Below are positions 7,911 through 16,376 of a stretch of 64,000 nt of DNA, in pieces. The translations under genes and the position numbers were made by a program. Position 1 is the stretch's first letter. Each line of letters starts with the position of its first letter. Origin of the DNA: Bdellovibrionales bacterium (GTDB lineage: Bacteria > Bdellovibrionota > Bdellovibrionia > Bdellovibrionales > Bdellovibrionaceae); contig JAFEAQ010000011.1 in NCBI GenBank assembly GCA_018266295.1, forward strand, positions 529,626 to 593,625, written 5' to 3'. The notes below the pieces were generated by a model, which was not told the DNA's origin, searched no databases, and saw only the letters and a program-made list of their open reading frames with translations.

Positions 7911-8300
7911 CTAAGCCTTCTTATTCCAAGAAGCACACCAGCCGTTACCAACAACCAATTTGCCGGCGAAAATAGTGCAAGTGCCGACCTCTTTGCCATT
8001 ACGATCTTCTTTTTTCGCATAGAAGCCGCAAGTAGCGCACTTATTTCCTTTGGAATCAGCCGCTTTTGTATGGTCTTCAGTGTACTTTACGGCCTTTGCC
8101 ACGGAGTCATTTGGATCCACCATTGGCATCGCACCGGCCGCACTACCACCGCTTTCAGCAGGACCTGCTTTACGTCTTCTTTCTTCAGCCGCAGCTTTGG
8201 AACCGAAAACAGTATTTAAAACAGTCGGTGCCACCAGAGTAACTCCAGCAAGTGAAGCAGCCGCTTTGAAAAACTCACGACGATTTAAATTTTTACTCAT
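7911..8300 (-). CDS. High-potential iron-sulfur protein (HiPIP), Tat-exported
   Basis: 129 aa. The N-terminus NRREFFKAAASLAG is a twin-arginine-type signal followed by a hydrophobic stretch, as in HiPIP precursors. The mature part has the four-cysteine order of a [4Fe-4S] HiPIP: CATCGFY, then GTCTIF, then GWCASW. HiPIPs carry electrons in the periplasm. This one could feed the haem domain of NirK or another terminal reductase, but the partner is inference. GGAGG precedes the start. A half-matching FNR-like sequence (TTGATCTATTTAAA near 8315) is too weak to call. Confidence 0.88.
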   Translation of the reverse strand: MSKNLNRREFFKAAASLAGVTLVAPTVLNTVFGSKAAAEERRRKAGPAESGGSAAGAMPMVDPNDSVAKAVKYTEDHTKAADSKGNKCATCGFYAKKEDRNGKEVGTCTIFAGKLVVGNGWCASWNKKA

Positions 8301-8402
8301 TCTATAGCCTCCATTTGATCTATTTAAATATCCTATGACTTTTCATTTGGTTTTCAATTAGAAAGTGTAAAAAGCATGATCGCGCTGCGCACAAGCAGAA
8401 AT

Positions 8403-8428
8403 AAAAAAAGCCCCGAAGGGCTTTTTTA
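8403..8428 (-). terminator. Intrinsic terminator of the mltD-like gene
   Basis: AAAAAAAGCCC-CGAA-GGGCTTTTTTA: a short GC stem with A-run before and T-run after, placed about 30 bp beyond the stop of the LysM transglycosylase gene. It would also work on the other strand. Confidence 0.8.
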
Positions 8429-8455
8429 GCAATGAGGCTGTGTGGACGTGCGCGA

Positions 8456-10081
8456 TTATTCTGCGGCTATGGCCTGAGGAATAAAGATCTTCGCACCTAC
8501 GTATAGTTTTGATGGGTTGATCTTCTTGTTGGAATTCTGGATCGAAGCCAAAGACACTTTGTATTTGTCTGCGATGCTTGCGAGGTTGTCGCCTTTTCTA
8601 ACAACGTGGTATTTGTTTTTCAAAGCCACTCTATTTTTAGCAGTTGCCGGCATACGTTTCGCGCCGTCGTTTGAAGAGTTCTCGGTGTTGCCAGGGATCG
8701 ACAAACGAATGCCCACTTTCAACATACGACCGCGGCGGATATTATTCGCACGCTTTAATTGATTGATGCTCACAGAGTATTTCTTAGCAATAGAAGACAA
8801 GGTGTCGCCAGATTGAACCGTGTAGAAACGGCCGTTTCCTGCAACGATGTTTTCAGGCGTCGCTGATGGCGACGGCTTAGGATCTGTTTTCTTTCTTGCC
8901 ACGACACTGCGCTTAGGAGCCACTGGAGTACGGTCAGGAACATAGAGCTTCATGCCGACTTTCAAGCGCTTGCCTTTTGGAATGTCATTGAGGTCACGAA
9001 GGTACGCCACCGTCGTACGGTACTTACGAGCCACCGTGTGGAGAGTATCACCACGGCGAATGCGGTAAACTTCTGTGTCACCGGCATCAGCAATGAATTC
9101 CGCTTTTTCTACGATACTCTCGTTCGCGGCCACTGTGGCTTGCTCAGACATTCCCGGTGGAATACGAAGTTCCAACTTATTATCAGCCATCAAAGGAGCG
9201 ACCTCGCCCTTGAACTTTGGATTCAAGTCTTTGAAGTCTTCGTAGTTGATACCCATTTTTTCAGCCATCACACGAAGGTTCACTGGCTTATCCATTGTCA
9301 CGTGGTCAAACTCGATCGGAGTCATGTAATCGATTTCGCCAAAGCCATACTTCACTGGATCTTTTGCAATCAACTTTGCCGCGATAAATTTAGGAATGTA
9401 GTGAATCGTTTCTTTCGGGAAACGTTTCTTTTTTGCCAATTCCCAGAAGTCACGCGTGTAGTGATTCATCACTTCACGTTTTACGCGGTTTTCACCCACG
9501 TTGTAGGAAGCCATCGCCAAGTACCAAGAACCGAAAACGCTGTAGAGACCTTTGAAGTATTCAGCCGCTGCTTGAGTCGCCAAAACCGGGTCTTTACGCT
9601 CATCCAACATGGTATTGATTTGCAAACCATAGCGTTTACCAGTTCCGCGGATGAACTGCCAGTAACCCACTGCCGCCGCATGTGAACGCGCCTGCGTGTT
9701 GAAACCGGATTCGATCAAAGCAATGTAGAAAAGATCTTCAGGAAGACCGTTGTCTTTCAAAACTTTCTTCATGAGCTTTTCATAGCGAGTCGAACGCGCC
9801 AAATAGCGTTCCATGTGGCGACGGCCACGGCCTTGAAAATAAGAAATCCATTGTTCAACCAATGGGTTTACTTCTGTGGGAATAGATTCCAATTCTTGGT
9901 CGACAACTTGAGGTCCGTCAGCATCTTTCACGCGGAAAGAATCGAGGTCTTTCAATGGAGTGGCATCGCCGTCTTTTGTCGTCGCAGCTGTTGAACCCTT
10001 AGTCGCATCTGGCGCAGTCGGATTATGAGCACAAGCGCTCAAGAACGCCAGGACCAAGGTCAGGGTAATATACTTCCGCAT
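8456..10081 (-). CDS. mltD: Membrane-bound lytic murein transglycosylase D with three LysM domains
   Basis: A 541-aa lipoprotein: signal with lipobox LSAC, lipidated Cys at C17. The lysozyme-like SLT domain lies at about 100-240, with catalytic Glu E124 in ALIESGF and the family motif AVGYWQFI. Three LysM peptidoglycan-binding repeats cover about 339-382, 420-463 and 491-535, each with a GDT/GDN-L-x-x-[IV]-A core. It cleaves the MurNAc-GlcNAc bond in peptidoglycan with formation of 1,6-anhydroMurNAc. MltD normally has two or more LysM repeats, so the architecture is ordinary. Read alone from its own promoter region; the terminator at 8403-8428 closes it. Confidence 0.93.
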   Translation of the reverse strand: MRKYITLTLVLAFLSACAHNPTAPDATKGSTAATTKDGDATPLKDLDSFRVKDADGPQVVDQELESIPTEVNPLVEQWISYFQGRGRRHMERYLARSTRYEKLMKKVLKDNGLPEDLFYIALIESGFNTQARSHAAAVGYWQFIRGTGKRYGLQINTMLDERKDPVLATQAAAEYFKGLYSVFGSWYLAMASYNVGENRVKREVMNHYTRDFWELAKKKRFPKETIHYIPKFIAAKLIAKDPVKYGFGEIDYMTPIEFDHVTMDKPVNLRVMAEKMGINYEDFKDLNPKFKGEVAPLMADNKLELRIPPGMSEQATVAANESIVEKAEFIADAGDTEVYRIRRGDTLHTVARKYRTTVAYLRDLNDIPKGKRLKVGMKLYVPDRTPVAPKRSVVARKKTDPKPSPSATPENIVAGNGRFYTVQSGDTLSSIAKKYSVSINQLKRANNIRRGRMLKVGIRLSIPGNTENSSNDGAKRMPATAKNRVALKNKYHVVRKGDNLASIADKYKVSLASIQNSNKKINPSKLYVGAKIFIPQAIAAE

Positions 10082-10137
10082 GAATCCTCCAAGTAATTTC
10101 CAGGCTACAAAAAGGACTCGGGATTATCAATAAAACA

Positions 10138-12402
10138 TCACTTGATAATTGCTTTTTTATTATGCAAGTCCTGCCAAAGGACCAGGTTCCACTCTACTTT
10201 CGTGGAATCTAACAATTTATAGAGCAATGTATTTCGCAGAATGGCTTTGATATAGAAGCTCGTTTCTGTCCACGGAAGTTCGTCAAACCAGATTTCGTCC
10301 ATCGGATTTGACGATGGTTTTGTCATCAGATCTTTCACTTCATCACGCGCTTCCGCGAAGATTTTCATCTTCGTCGGTCCCGCGTTATAGGCTCCCAGAG
10401 CGAAAGGCACGCTGCCACCGAATTGATCGAGCATCATCGAGATGTAGGTCGTACCGAGAGGAATATTAATCTCTGGACGGAACACGTCTTCAGGAATTTC
10501 GAGTTTTTTAATTCCCAAACGGCGCGCCACTTCTTGCGCCGTCGGTGGAATGAGCTGCATGAGACCTTGTGCGTTGGAAGTCGACTGCGCACGGATACCA
10601 AAAGCACTCTCTTGACGAATGAGGCTGCGTACCAAAATCGGATTTAGATTATATTTCTTAGCTTCAGCATCAATCCATGGCCCAAAAGCCTTCGGATAAA
10701 TGAAAGACAGGGTCTCAGGACTGCGCAGAGAATTTTCTAAATCCATAGCGTCACTCATCCAACGAATCGCCGTCGGGAACTGATTGCTTCGCGACATGAA
10801 CTTTGCGTAGTGATACTCAAGCCAAGGATTTTTGACGATGGGTAAAAGTTGAATCTCGGACTGTGCTTCCAACAACCAGCCGGCTTTTGTCAGTCCCTTA
10901 AAACGATTCCAGGCATTTTTCTGCTCACCTGAAACCCAGATCTCGCCGGTATTTGCAGGAATCGTGGTGCTCGCGTTGGGCCACAGGTATTCGCCTTTGT
11001 TTCCCTCTGCGGTCAAACGCAGGCCATAGTATGAAAAGGGATATCTTTCCACCAAGGCTTTTGCTTCAGAAGTCGCGCGCTCTTTTTCTTTATCGATATT
11101 TTCAAGACTGCGAACCAGCCAGTAACGAGCTTGAAGATCATAGCGGTCTTTTTTCTGGGCCAGCAATTTTTCAAATTGCGATTTCGCCGTACTAAAGTTT
11201 TTCAGACGCAAACTGATAAGCCCTGAACGCAACATCGCTTCGGCGGCCTCATCGGTTCCTGCATGAAACTCAATGAGTTTTGCAAAATGCATTTGGGCGC
11301 GTTCATACTGCCCGACCAGATGAGCAGAGCGGCCCGCGATCCAGTACAACACAGTCGCCTGCTGGCTGTGATGAAGATCCTTTAAGGCACTTTCAGCAAA
11401 GATCAGAGCTTGATCATAATCCGCACGTCGGTGCAAAGTTTGCGCCCATTCCGCGCGACGGAGAGAATCGATTTTTTCAAGTTCGGCAAAACCCTTTTCG
11501 TCTTTTTCATCACTCGGACTGCCTTCAAAAACCTGCTGATAAATTTCAAACGGCTTATCCCGCAGTCTGCGAGCCACTTTACTGCCGGCGTATTCCGTTT
11601 GAATCACCACAGAAGTTTTTAACGCCCCCATCAGGTCGCCGGCCTTGAGACTTTTATTCATTTTCTCTTCTAAAGCCGCCTCAGCACCTTCATTTTCAAG
11701 CACGCCTTCGATTTGCGGTGAGCTTGTATTGAATTTCAGAGAGAGCGCATTTTTCATCGCTTCAAAGCGATCCCGCGTCGGCTTGTTATCCCGCAGTTGC
11801 AAACTTTGCTCGTAATAGAACAAAGCTTTGCGATTGTCTTTTTTCTTTTCCGCAAACTCGCCGGCGTAGAAAAGCAAAGTCGCACGCGCGTCCTTGGGAA
11901 TTTGTTCGGTATAATCTAAAAGCTCATTCACGCGCGCTGGCGTGCGGCTGGTGTCCAGCAAAGTCATCGAGGCCGTAATATAATCCTGCCACAAAGCTGT
12001 GCGCCAAGGACCGCTGTTCACGAACTCTTTGTGTTTGTGAATCCACTCCACTGGTTTTGTGAGTGATTTTTTATCCTTCGCTCCGTCGGTGTTTTTGATC
12101 TCACAGCGGATCCAGCTGCTCGCAATCCAGCCTTGGAGATCTTTATTGCCGGCAATAACTTTCGCTCCCAAAGCACCGCATTCCTTCCAGCGCTTTTTGA
12201 TTTCGAAATACTTCATGCGCGATAGAACAGGCAAACCTGATTCTTTCACTTTGGGATCAAGATCATACAAATTCATCGCAGAGAGCTTCGACAGCTCTTT
12301 GGTTAAATCCACTTTCTGCGCTTCCCCGTTCGCCGCAAAAACAGCTTGAGATAAAAAGACAGAACCGATGATCGCATTGAATTTCAATCCACGAAAAGTC
12401 AT
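10138..12402 (-). CDS. slt: Soluble lytic murein transglycosylase (Slt70-like)
   Basis: A 754-aa periplasmic protein with an N-terminal signal peptide (about 1-23, ending VFA). An alpha-helical superhelix with TPR-like repeats fills most of the length. The C-terminal SLT catalytic domain has E598 in LIRQESAFG, then SNAQGLMQLIP and ALGAYNAGP, all diagnostic. It is exolytic on peptidoglycan and the final member of a three-gene operon with two multipass membrane proteins; only 6 bp separate it from the upstream stop. In a predator, such enzymes could serve prey wall remodelling as well as own-wall turnover (inference). Confidence 0.92.
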   Translation of the reverse strand: MTFRGLKFNAIIGSVFLSQAVFAANGEAQKVDLTKELSKLSAMNLYDLDPKVKESGLPVLSRMKYFEIKKRWKECGALGAKVIAGNKDLQGWIASSWIRCEIKNTDGAKDKKSLTKPVEWIHKHKEFVNSGPWRTALWQDYITASMTLLDTSRTPARVNELLDYTEQIPKDARATLLFYAGEFAEKKKDNRKALFYYEQSLQLRDNKPTRDRFEAMKNALSLKFNTSSPQIEGVLENEGAEAALEEKMNKSLKAGDLMGALKTSVVIQTEYAGSKVARRLRDKPFEIYQQVFEGSPSDEKDEKGFAELEKIDSLRRAEWAQTLHRRADYDQALIFAESALKDLHHSQQATVLYWIAGRSAHLVGQYERAQMHFAKLIEFHAGTDEAAEAMLRSGLISLRLKNFSTAKSQFEKLLAQKKDRYDLQARYWLVRSLENIDKEKERATSEAKALVERYPFSYYGLRLTAEGNKGEYLWPNASTTIPANTGEIWVSGEQKNAWNRFKGLTKAGWLLEAQSEIQLLPIVKNPWLEYHYAKFMSRSNQFPTAIRWMSDAMDLENSLRSPETLSFIYPKAFGPWIDAEAKKYNLNPILVRSLIRQESAFGIRAQSTSNAQGLMQLIPPTAQEVARRLGIKKLEIPEDVFRPEINIPLGTTYISMMLDQFGGSVPFALGAYNAGPTKMKIFAEARDEVKDLMTKPSSNPMDEIWFDELPWTETSFYIKAILRNTLLYKLLDSTKVEWNLVLWQDLHNKKAIIK

Positions 12403-12408
12403 ACCCGC

Positions 12409-14091
12409 CTACTTCTGTTCGAAAGTGTACAGTTCATGATCCAAAGCTTCGCCCACTTTTAACAGATTATTAGGTGGAAAAGGTAGTTTTTCTCGACGCT
12501 TTTCCAGGGGACCGCTGTAAATCCATTTCACCTGGTCTTTCGGCAGGCTGTCGACGGCTTCGGATTCTCCGTCGTAAACCCGATTCACCAAGGCTTCACG
12601 TGCGGTGTAGTTGTAACCATGCGACCAAACATGCCCTGGGTATCCCATAAATAATTTGTGCCCGAGAAGCATCACGGGATGATCGTAGGTCGGTGTAATC
12701 ATCACCGCTTCATTCACGTCGCGGTCTTTCATGAGGACCGCGGTTTTATTGAGCTCACGCTCCGATCCCCACTGAATGCCATGAGAGTACATCGGCAGCG
12801 AACGCACGAACACGATAAAGCCCGGAATTAAACAGAAGCAAACAATTGCTTTAAACCAGCGATTGCGGTCGTACCATAAAAAGTCCGTGAGGCCCATCAG
12901 CGCAAAGAGGTAACACCAAACCAAGAGCTTAATATTGTCCCAGTCCCAAGGCGCCAGAATCAGATGCGAAAACAGCATGAAGAATACAAAAGACATCGCC
13001 GTCGGTACAAAGAGATTCCATTTCTTTTGGCGTGCGAAAGTCACCAAGGCCGCAATCACTGCCACGATCCAGAAACCTAAGTTCAGGCTCCAGTAGGCGA
13101 AGTAATTCACCTCTGCAGGGCGGTTCCAGCCGCGCCAGTTCCAGTGAATCAGAGAATTCGTGCCGGCCTCGGGAATCAGGGCGTTCACCACAAACGGAAG
13201 GCCCAAAAGACCTGCAATCACGATTGGCAAAATCCACAGACGCAGGGCCCGTCGCGATAAAATCCAAAGTCCCAAGAACATGCTGACAAAGAAGAATGTG
13301 TGTAGATGGAAAAAACCCAGAGCGCCCCAGACAATGCCAACAATGATTTTTTCAATCAACGACGGCACCCATTCTCCGGCGAAGGACTTTTGAACCGCAC
13401 GATATAACAAAACCCCCGCCGGCATCGCATACAGAAATCCCCGCTGAGTCAGAAGAATCGTTAAGAAGATATTTTTAAAATCCAGCGGCTGTTGGAGCTG
13501 AAAGTAATCAGTGCTGGGGATTCCACCGATAAAGTTAAAATAACCGCAGCTAAAGAACACGGCAAAAACCAGCAGCGGGCCACCCACGCTGTGCAAAGTA
13601 AAAAGCACCACGAGAAGCGCCAGCAAAGTCACTAGCGGCAAGTGGTTCATGATATCAAAGCCGAGATTTTCAAAGAACGAATTAAAGAAATCCATACCAA
13701 ACGGATAACGGAAGCGATAGCCGCCATAGATTGGATTCTCGGGCCAGAAGTGCATGCCTTTCGCGATGGAACGAATCGCGCTCCAGTGGAAAGACATATC
13801 ACCCAGATTAAAATTGTTCTGAATCCAGTAATTGCCGCCTTTAAAATACACAAGAAAGATGGAGTGGAAATAAATCCCAACAACAATGAGAGCATAGAGA
13901 AAAAACACCGGAAGACTGACCGGCGGAACTCGCAGCTGGAGTTTCCAGTGGCGCGAAAGCCAAAGAGCCGCGCCCGCACCCCCCACAAGACTTAAGAGGC
14001 TCACCGCCGGCACCAGATGACCAACGAGCAAAGCCCCCAAGCAGCCGATAAAGGCGCTCAGAGACAGAAACAGCAACGAGAAGATGATCAT
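12409..14091 (-). CDS. Multipass membrane protein, GT-C-like topology
   Basis: 560 aa from the ATG at 14091, which overlaps the upstream stop as ATGA; a longer start at 14121 exists but is less likely. About 12 hydrophobic helices precede a soluble C-terminal region of roughly 100 residues. The first large loop contains GDMSFHWSAIRSIAKGM, then FRYPFGMDFFNSF, which resembles the catalytic loop layout of GT-C glycosyltransferases. I do not recognise a named family. Coupling to a TIGR03663-type protein suggests a joint role in lipid-linked sugar transfer or an envelope glycan (inference). Confidence 0.6.
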   Translation of the reverse strand: MIIFSLLFLSLSAFIGCLGALLVGHLVPAVSLLSLVGGAGAALWLSRHWKLQLRVPPVSLPVFFLYALIVVGIYFHSIFLVYFKGGNYWIQNNFNLGDMSFHWSAIRSIAKGMHFWPENPIYGGYRFRYPFGMDFFNSFFENLGFDIMNHLPLVTLLALLVVLFTLHSVGGPLLVFAVFFSCGYFNFIGGIPSTDYFQLQQPLDFKNIFLTILLTQRGFLYAMPAGVLLYRAVQKSFAGEWVPSLIEKIIVGIVWGALGFFHLHTFFFVSMFLGLWILSRRALRLWILPIVIAGLLGLPFVVNALIPEAGTNSLIHWNWRGWNRPAEVNYFAYWSLNLGFWIVAVIAALVTFARQKKWNLFVPTAMSFVFFMLFSHLILAPWDWDNIKLLVWCYLFALMGLTDFLWYDRNRWFKAIVCFCLIPGFIVFVRSLPMYSHGIQWGSERELNKTAVLMKDRDVNEAVMITPTYDHPVMLLGHKLFMGYPGHVWSHGYNYTAREALVNRVYDGESEAVDSLPKDQVKWIYSGPLEKRREKLPFPPNNLLKVGEALDHELYTFEQK

Positions 14092-15629
14092 AGAGGGGCT
14101 CCGATGTCCTTGAGTTCCCAAGAGAATCTGTTTTGGAATGAATCGCGTTTCACATACACATAAATCGGCGAGCGGCTTTGGCGTACGTCCAATGTAAACA
14201 CCCCATACTCGCCCGCTTTTCCGGTTTCTTTTAATTTATCTTCGATGATCTTTTGGTCTTTGGTGTCCACCATGTAGATCAAAGCGCCGTCTTCAACTTT
14301 CTGGTTTGTTTTGAAGTAGCTCAAGTTATAAAACTTCGCGAAGACAATCGGAATCGGCCAAGATTCTTCGGTGCCGACCTGAACCGTCTGTTCACGCAAG
14401 AGCGGTTGCTCACGCACGAGCTCCTGCGTTTTCGCGATGAACTCTTTCATCTGATAAGTCGAATTGACATAGACATAAGGGTGGGTCATGTCGATCGGAT
14501 TATTATACACAATCTGATACTGAATCTTGGCTTCCCACGCACACATGCCAAAGACAAGCACACAGGCCACAGCACGCTGCCAGCCCGGCCAGCGCGTTGT
14601 GATGTCCTCGAGGACCAAACCGCTGACAATCGCAAACGGCCAAATGATTGAGATAATACACCACGGAGTCTTATACGGGATCGCCGAATAGATCAGCCAC
14701 AAGAAGAACGTCATGACGAGGTAAAAGCGGATCCACTTGTTTTTAAGCGCAAAGGGAATGGCCACCAAGTAGCCCACAAGCACGGCGAACTCGTTCACAC
14801 CCATCAGCTTTGTCCAATGCAGGAATTCTTTTTCGTGACCGCTGCCGCCCACGCCGGTTTTCAACCAAGGCATCAATGCAACAAAGAAATCACGCAGGCC
14901 TTTGGGATTACCGCCAAAGCCCGAATAGACGCCGATAAAAAGCAACAGCATCGCAAACAGCGGCATATAGACTTCGCGCTTTTTAAAATTTAATTTCAAA
15001 TCTTTCCACCACACCGAGTACTTGATCGTCTTACGCTCGGTCAGCATCACCATCAGGAACGCCGGCACCAGTGCCAGAATCAAAACCACGAAGGTTTCTT
15101 TAAGAGCCATCATTCCAAGGAGGCTCGCCGCAAACGCCCACCAGAATTTTTTAAATTCTTTTTCGGTGAGGTAATGAAACGACATGAAGCCCAAGACTTG
15201 GAAAAACACAAAAGAGGATTCGTGAATCCCCGAGCGTCCGTAAAAAGACATCGCGGGACTCACCAGAAGCAGCAAACTGGCCCAGCGAAAAGCCGTGCGA
15301 TGTTTCACCGGCCCCATCCACAAAATGAAAATCGTCAGAAAAGAAAAGATCGACGCCACAATGCGTGTACTCAAAAAATCAAAGCCGGTGAAAAACTGCA
15401 CGAAGTGGACCATGTAAAACATCAGTGGGCCGTGGTAATTGGTCGGATCATAAGTGAAATATCCGTCCTCCCAGATTCTTTGTACGAACCACATGTTGAT
15501 GCTTTCGTCGAAATGAATCGGCTTGTTGTCGAGAAGAACAAAGCGCAACATCGCCGCAAACAGCAAAAAGGTGATACTAAAAATGCAGGCCAGTGGTTTT
15601 TCTTTGAATTTCGCCATAATGTTTGTCAT
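14088..15629 (-). CDS. TIGR03663-type (Agl23-like) membrane glycosyltransferase family protein
   Basis: 513 aa, with a hydrophobic N-terminus and about 11 membrane helices. The first loop has HFDESINMWFVQRIWEDGYF and then YDPTNYHGPLMFY. The DES/DE pair and YHGPL are the pattern I associate with TIGR03663 and related PMT/GT-C proteins, where the acidic pair lies at the active site. The C-terminal 100 residues are soluble. The first gene of a three-gene operon with another GT-C-like protein and Slt, it diverges from a GT2 gene 42 bp away. The substrate is unknown. Confidence 0.7.
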   Translation of the reverse strand: MTNIMAKFKEKPLACIFSITFLLFAAMLRFVLLDNKPIHFDESINMWFVQRIWEDGYFTYDPTNYHGPLMFYMVHFVQFFTGFDFLSTRIVASIFSFLTIFILWMGPVKHRTAFRWASLLLLVSPAMSFYGRSGIHESSFVFFQVLGFMSFHYLTEKEFKKFWWAFAASLLGMMALKETFVVLILALVPAFLMVMLTERKTIKYSVWWKDLKLNFKKREVYMPLFAMLLLFIGVYSGFGGNPKGLRDFFVALMPWLKTGVGGSGHEKEFLHWTKLMGVNEFAVLVGYLVAIPFALKNKWIRFYLVMTFFLWLIYSAIPYKTPWCIISIIWPFAIVSGLVLEDITTRWPGWQRAVACVLVFGMCAWEAKIQYQIVYNNPIDMTHPYVYVNSTYQMKEFIAKTQELVREQPLLREQTVQVGTEESWPIPIVFAKFYNLSYFKTNQKVEDGALIYMVDTKDQKIIEDKLKETGKAGEYGVFTLDVRQSRSPIYVYVKRDSFQNRFSWELKDIGAPL

Positions 15630-15671
15630 GAAATTATTCTAAGTTTCGATAGTTAGAAGGAAAAGTGAAAA

Positions 15672-16376
15672 ATGACTCCACGCCCACAACTCTCTCTCTG
15701 CATCCCGGTGACAATGGATACCGGCCTGATTCAAGAGTTTGTGGAAAACGTCAGTCAATTCTTTCAAAAGTTCCCGTTGTTGTATGAAGTTCTCTTCTCT
15801 GTGAATCCGAATCAGGATCAAAGTCTGTCTTTACTGCAATACTTAGCTGAAAGAAATCCCCATTACCGAATCGTCGAGAACAAATCCAAGCTCAGTCGTG
15901 CTCAAAACATATGCAATTTATTTTCTCAAGCGCGCGGTGATGTGTTGATCGCAACCGACCTTGATCTGGCTGCGCCGCTCAGTGAAGTGTTCAAGATGCT
16001 CGAGGTTTTCTACTCTGATAAAGAAACAGAGGTTGTTTTCGGCAATCGCTTTAAATCGAAGAAAAATCTCGAAACTCTGATTGTCGAAGCCGACAAGATG
16101 GAAAGCTTTTTCCGAGACGTGCTGAAGGATAAAACTCAGTGGCCTTTTGCCGATCCCTTCTGCCCGCTTGTGGCCATTCGCCGCACGAGCTTTGAAAAGA
16201 TCAAAGCTGCTTTAAAACCTCGTGGCTGGCACTGGACGCAAGAGCTTCAGCGCGTCGCCCTCACACACGAGTTGAAGTATCAGGAAATCCCGCTCTACAT
16301 GGGCTCCCGAAAAGGAACAAAGCCCCCGAAATCGGAGGCTTTGCATTTACTTCACTTCGTTTTGTTCCGGGTTTGA
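15672..16376 (+). CDS. Family 2 (GT-A) glycosyltransferase
   Basis: 234 aa, cytoplasmic. The N-terminal nucleotide-binding part starts QLSLCIPVTMDTGLIQEFV. A DxD-like metal motif appears in ATDLDLAAPLSEV at about residue 95. This layout fits dolichyl-phosphate-mannose-synthase-like GT2 enzymes that load a polyprenyl lipid. A lipid-linked sugar donor would suit the adjacent GT-C-like membrane proteins, which use such donors (inference). The last 30 bp overlap the batD 3' end and include an inverted repeat (16318-16343, arms CAAAGCC and GGCTTTG) that may act as the batD terminator. Confidence 0.75.
   Translation: MTPRPQLSLCIPVTMDTGLIQEFVENVSQFFQKFPLLYEVLFSVNPNQDQSLSLLQYLAERNPHYRIVENKSKLSRAQNICNLFSQARGDVLIATDLDLAAPLSEVFKMLEVFYSDKETEVVFGNRFKSKKNLETLIVEADKMESFFRDVLKDKTQWPFADPFCPLVAIRRTSFEKIKAALKPRGWHWTQELQRVALTHELKYQEIPLYMGSRKGTKPPKSEALHLLHFVLFRV

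Noticed and set aside
8315..8328. FNR box for HiPIP
   Set aside because: TTGATCTATTTAAA matches only one half and lies very near the start codon.
9038..9685. Long plus-strand frame inside mltD
   Set aside because: It is antisense to the conserved SLT and LysM coding region and has no ribosome site.
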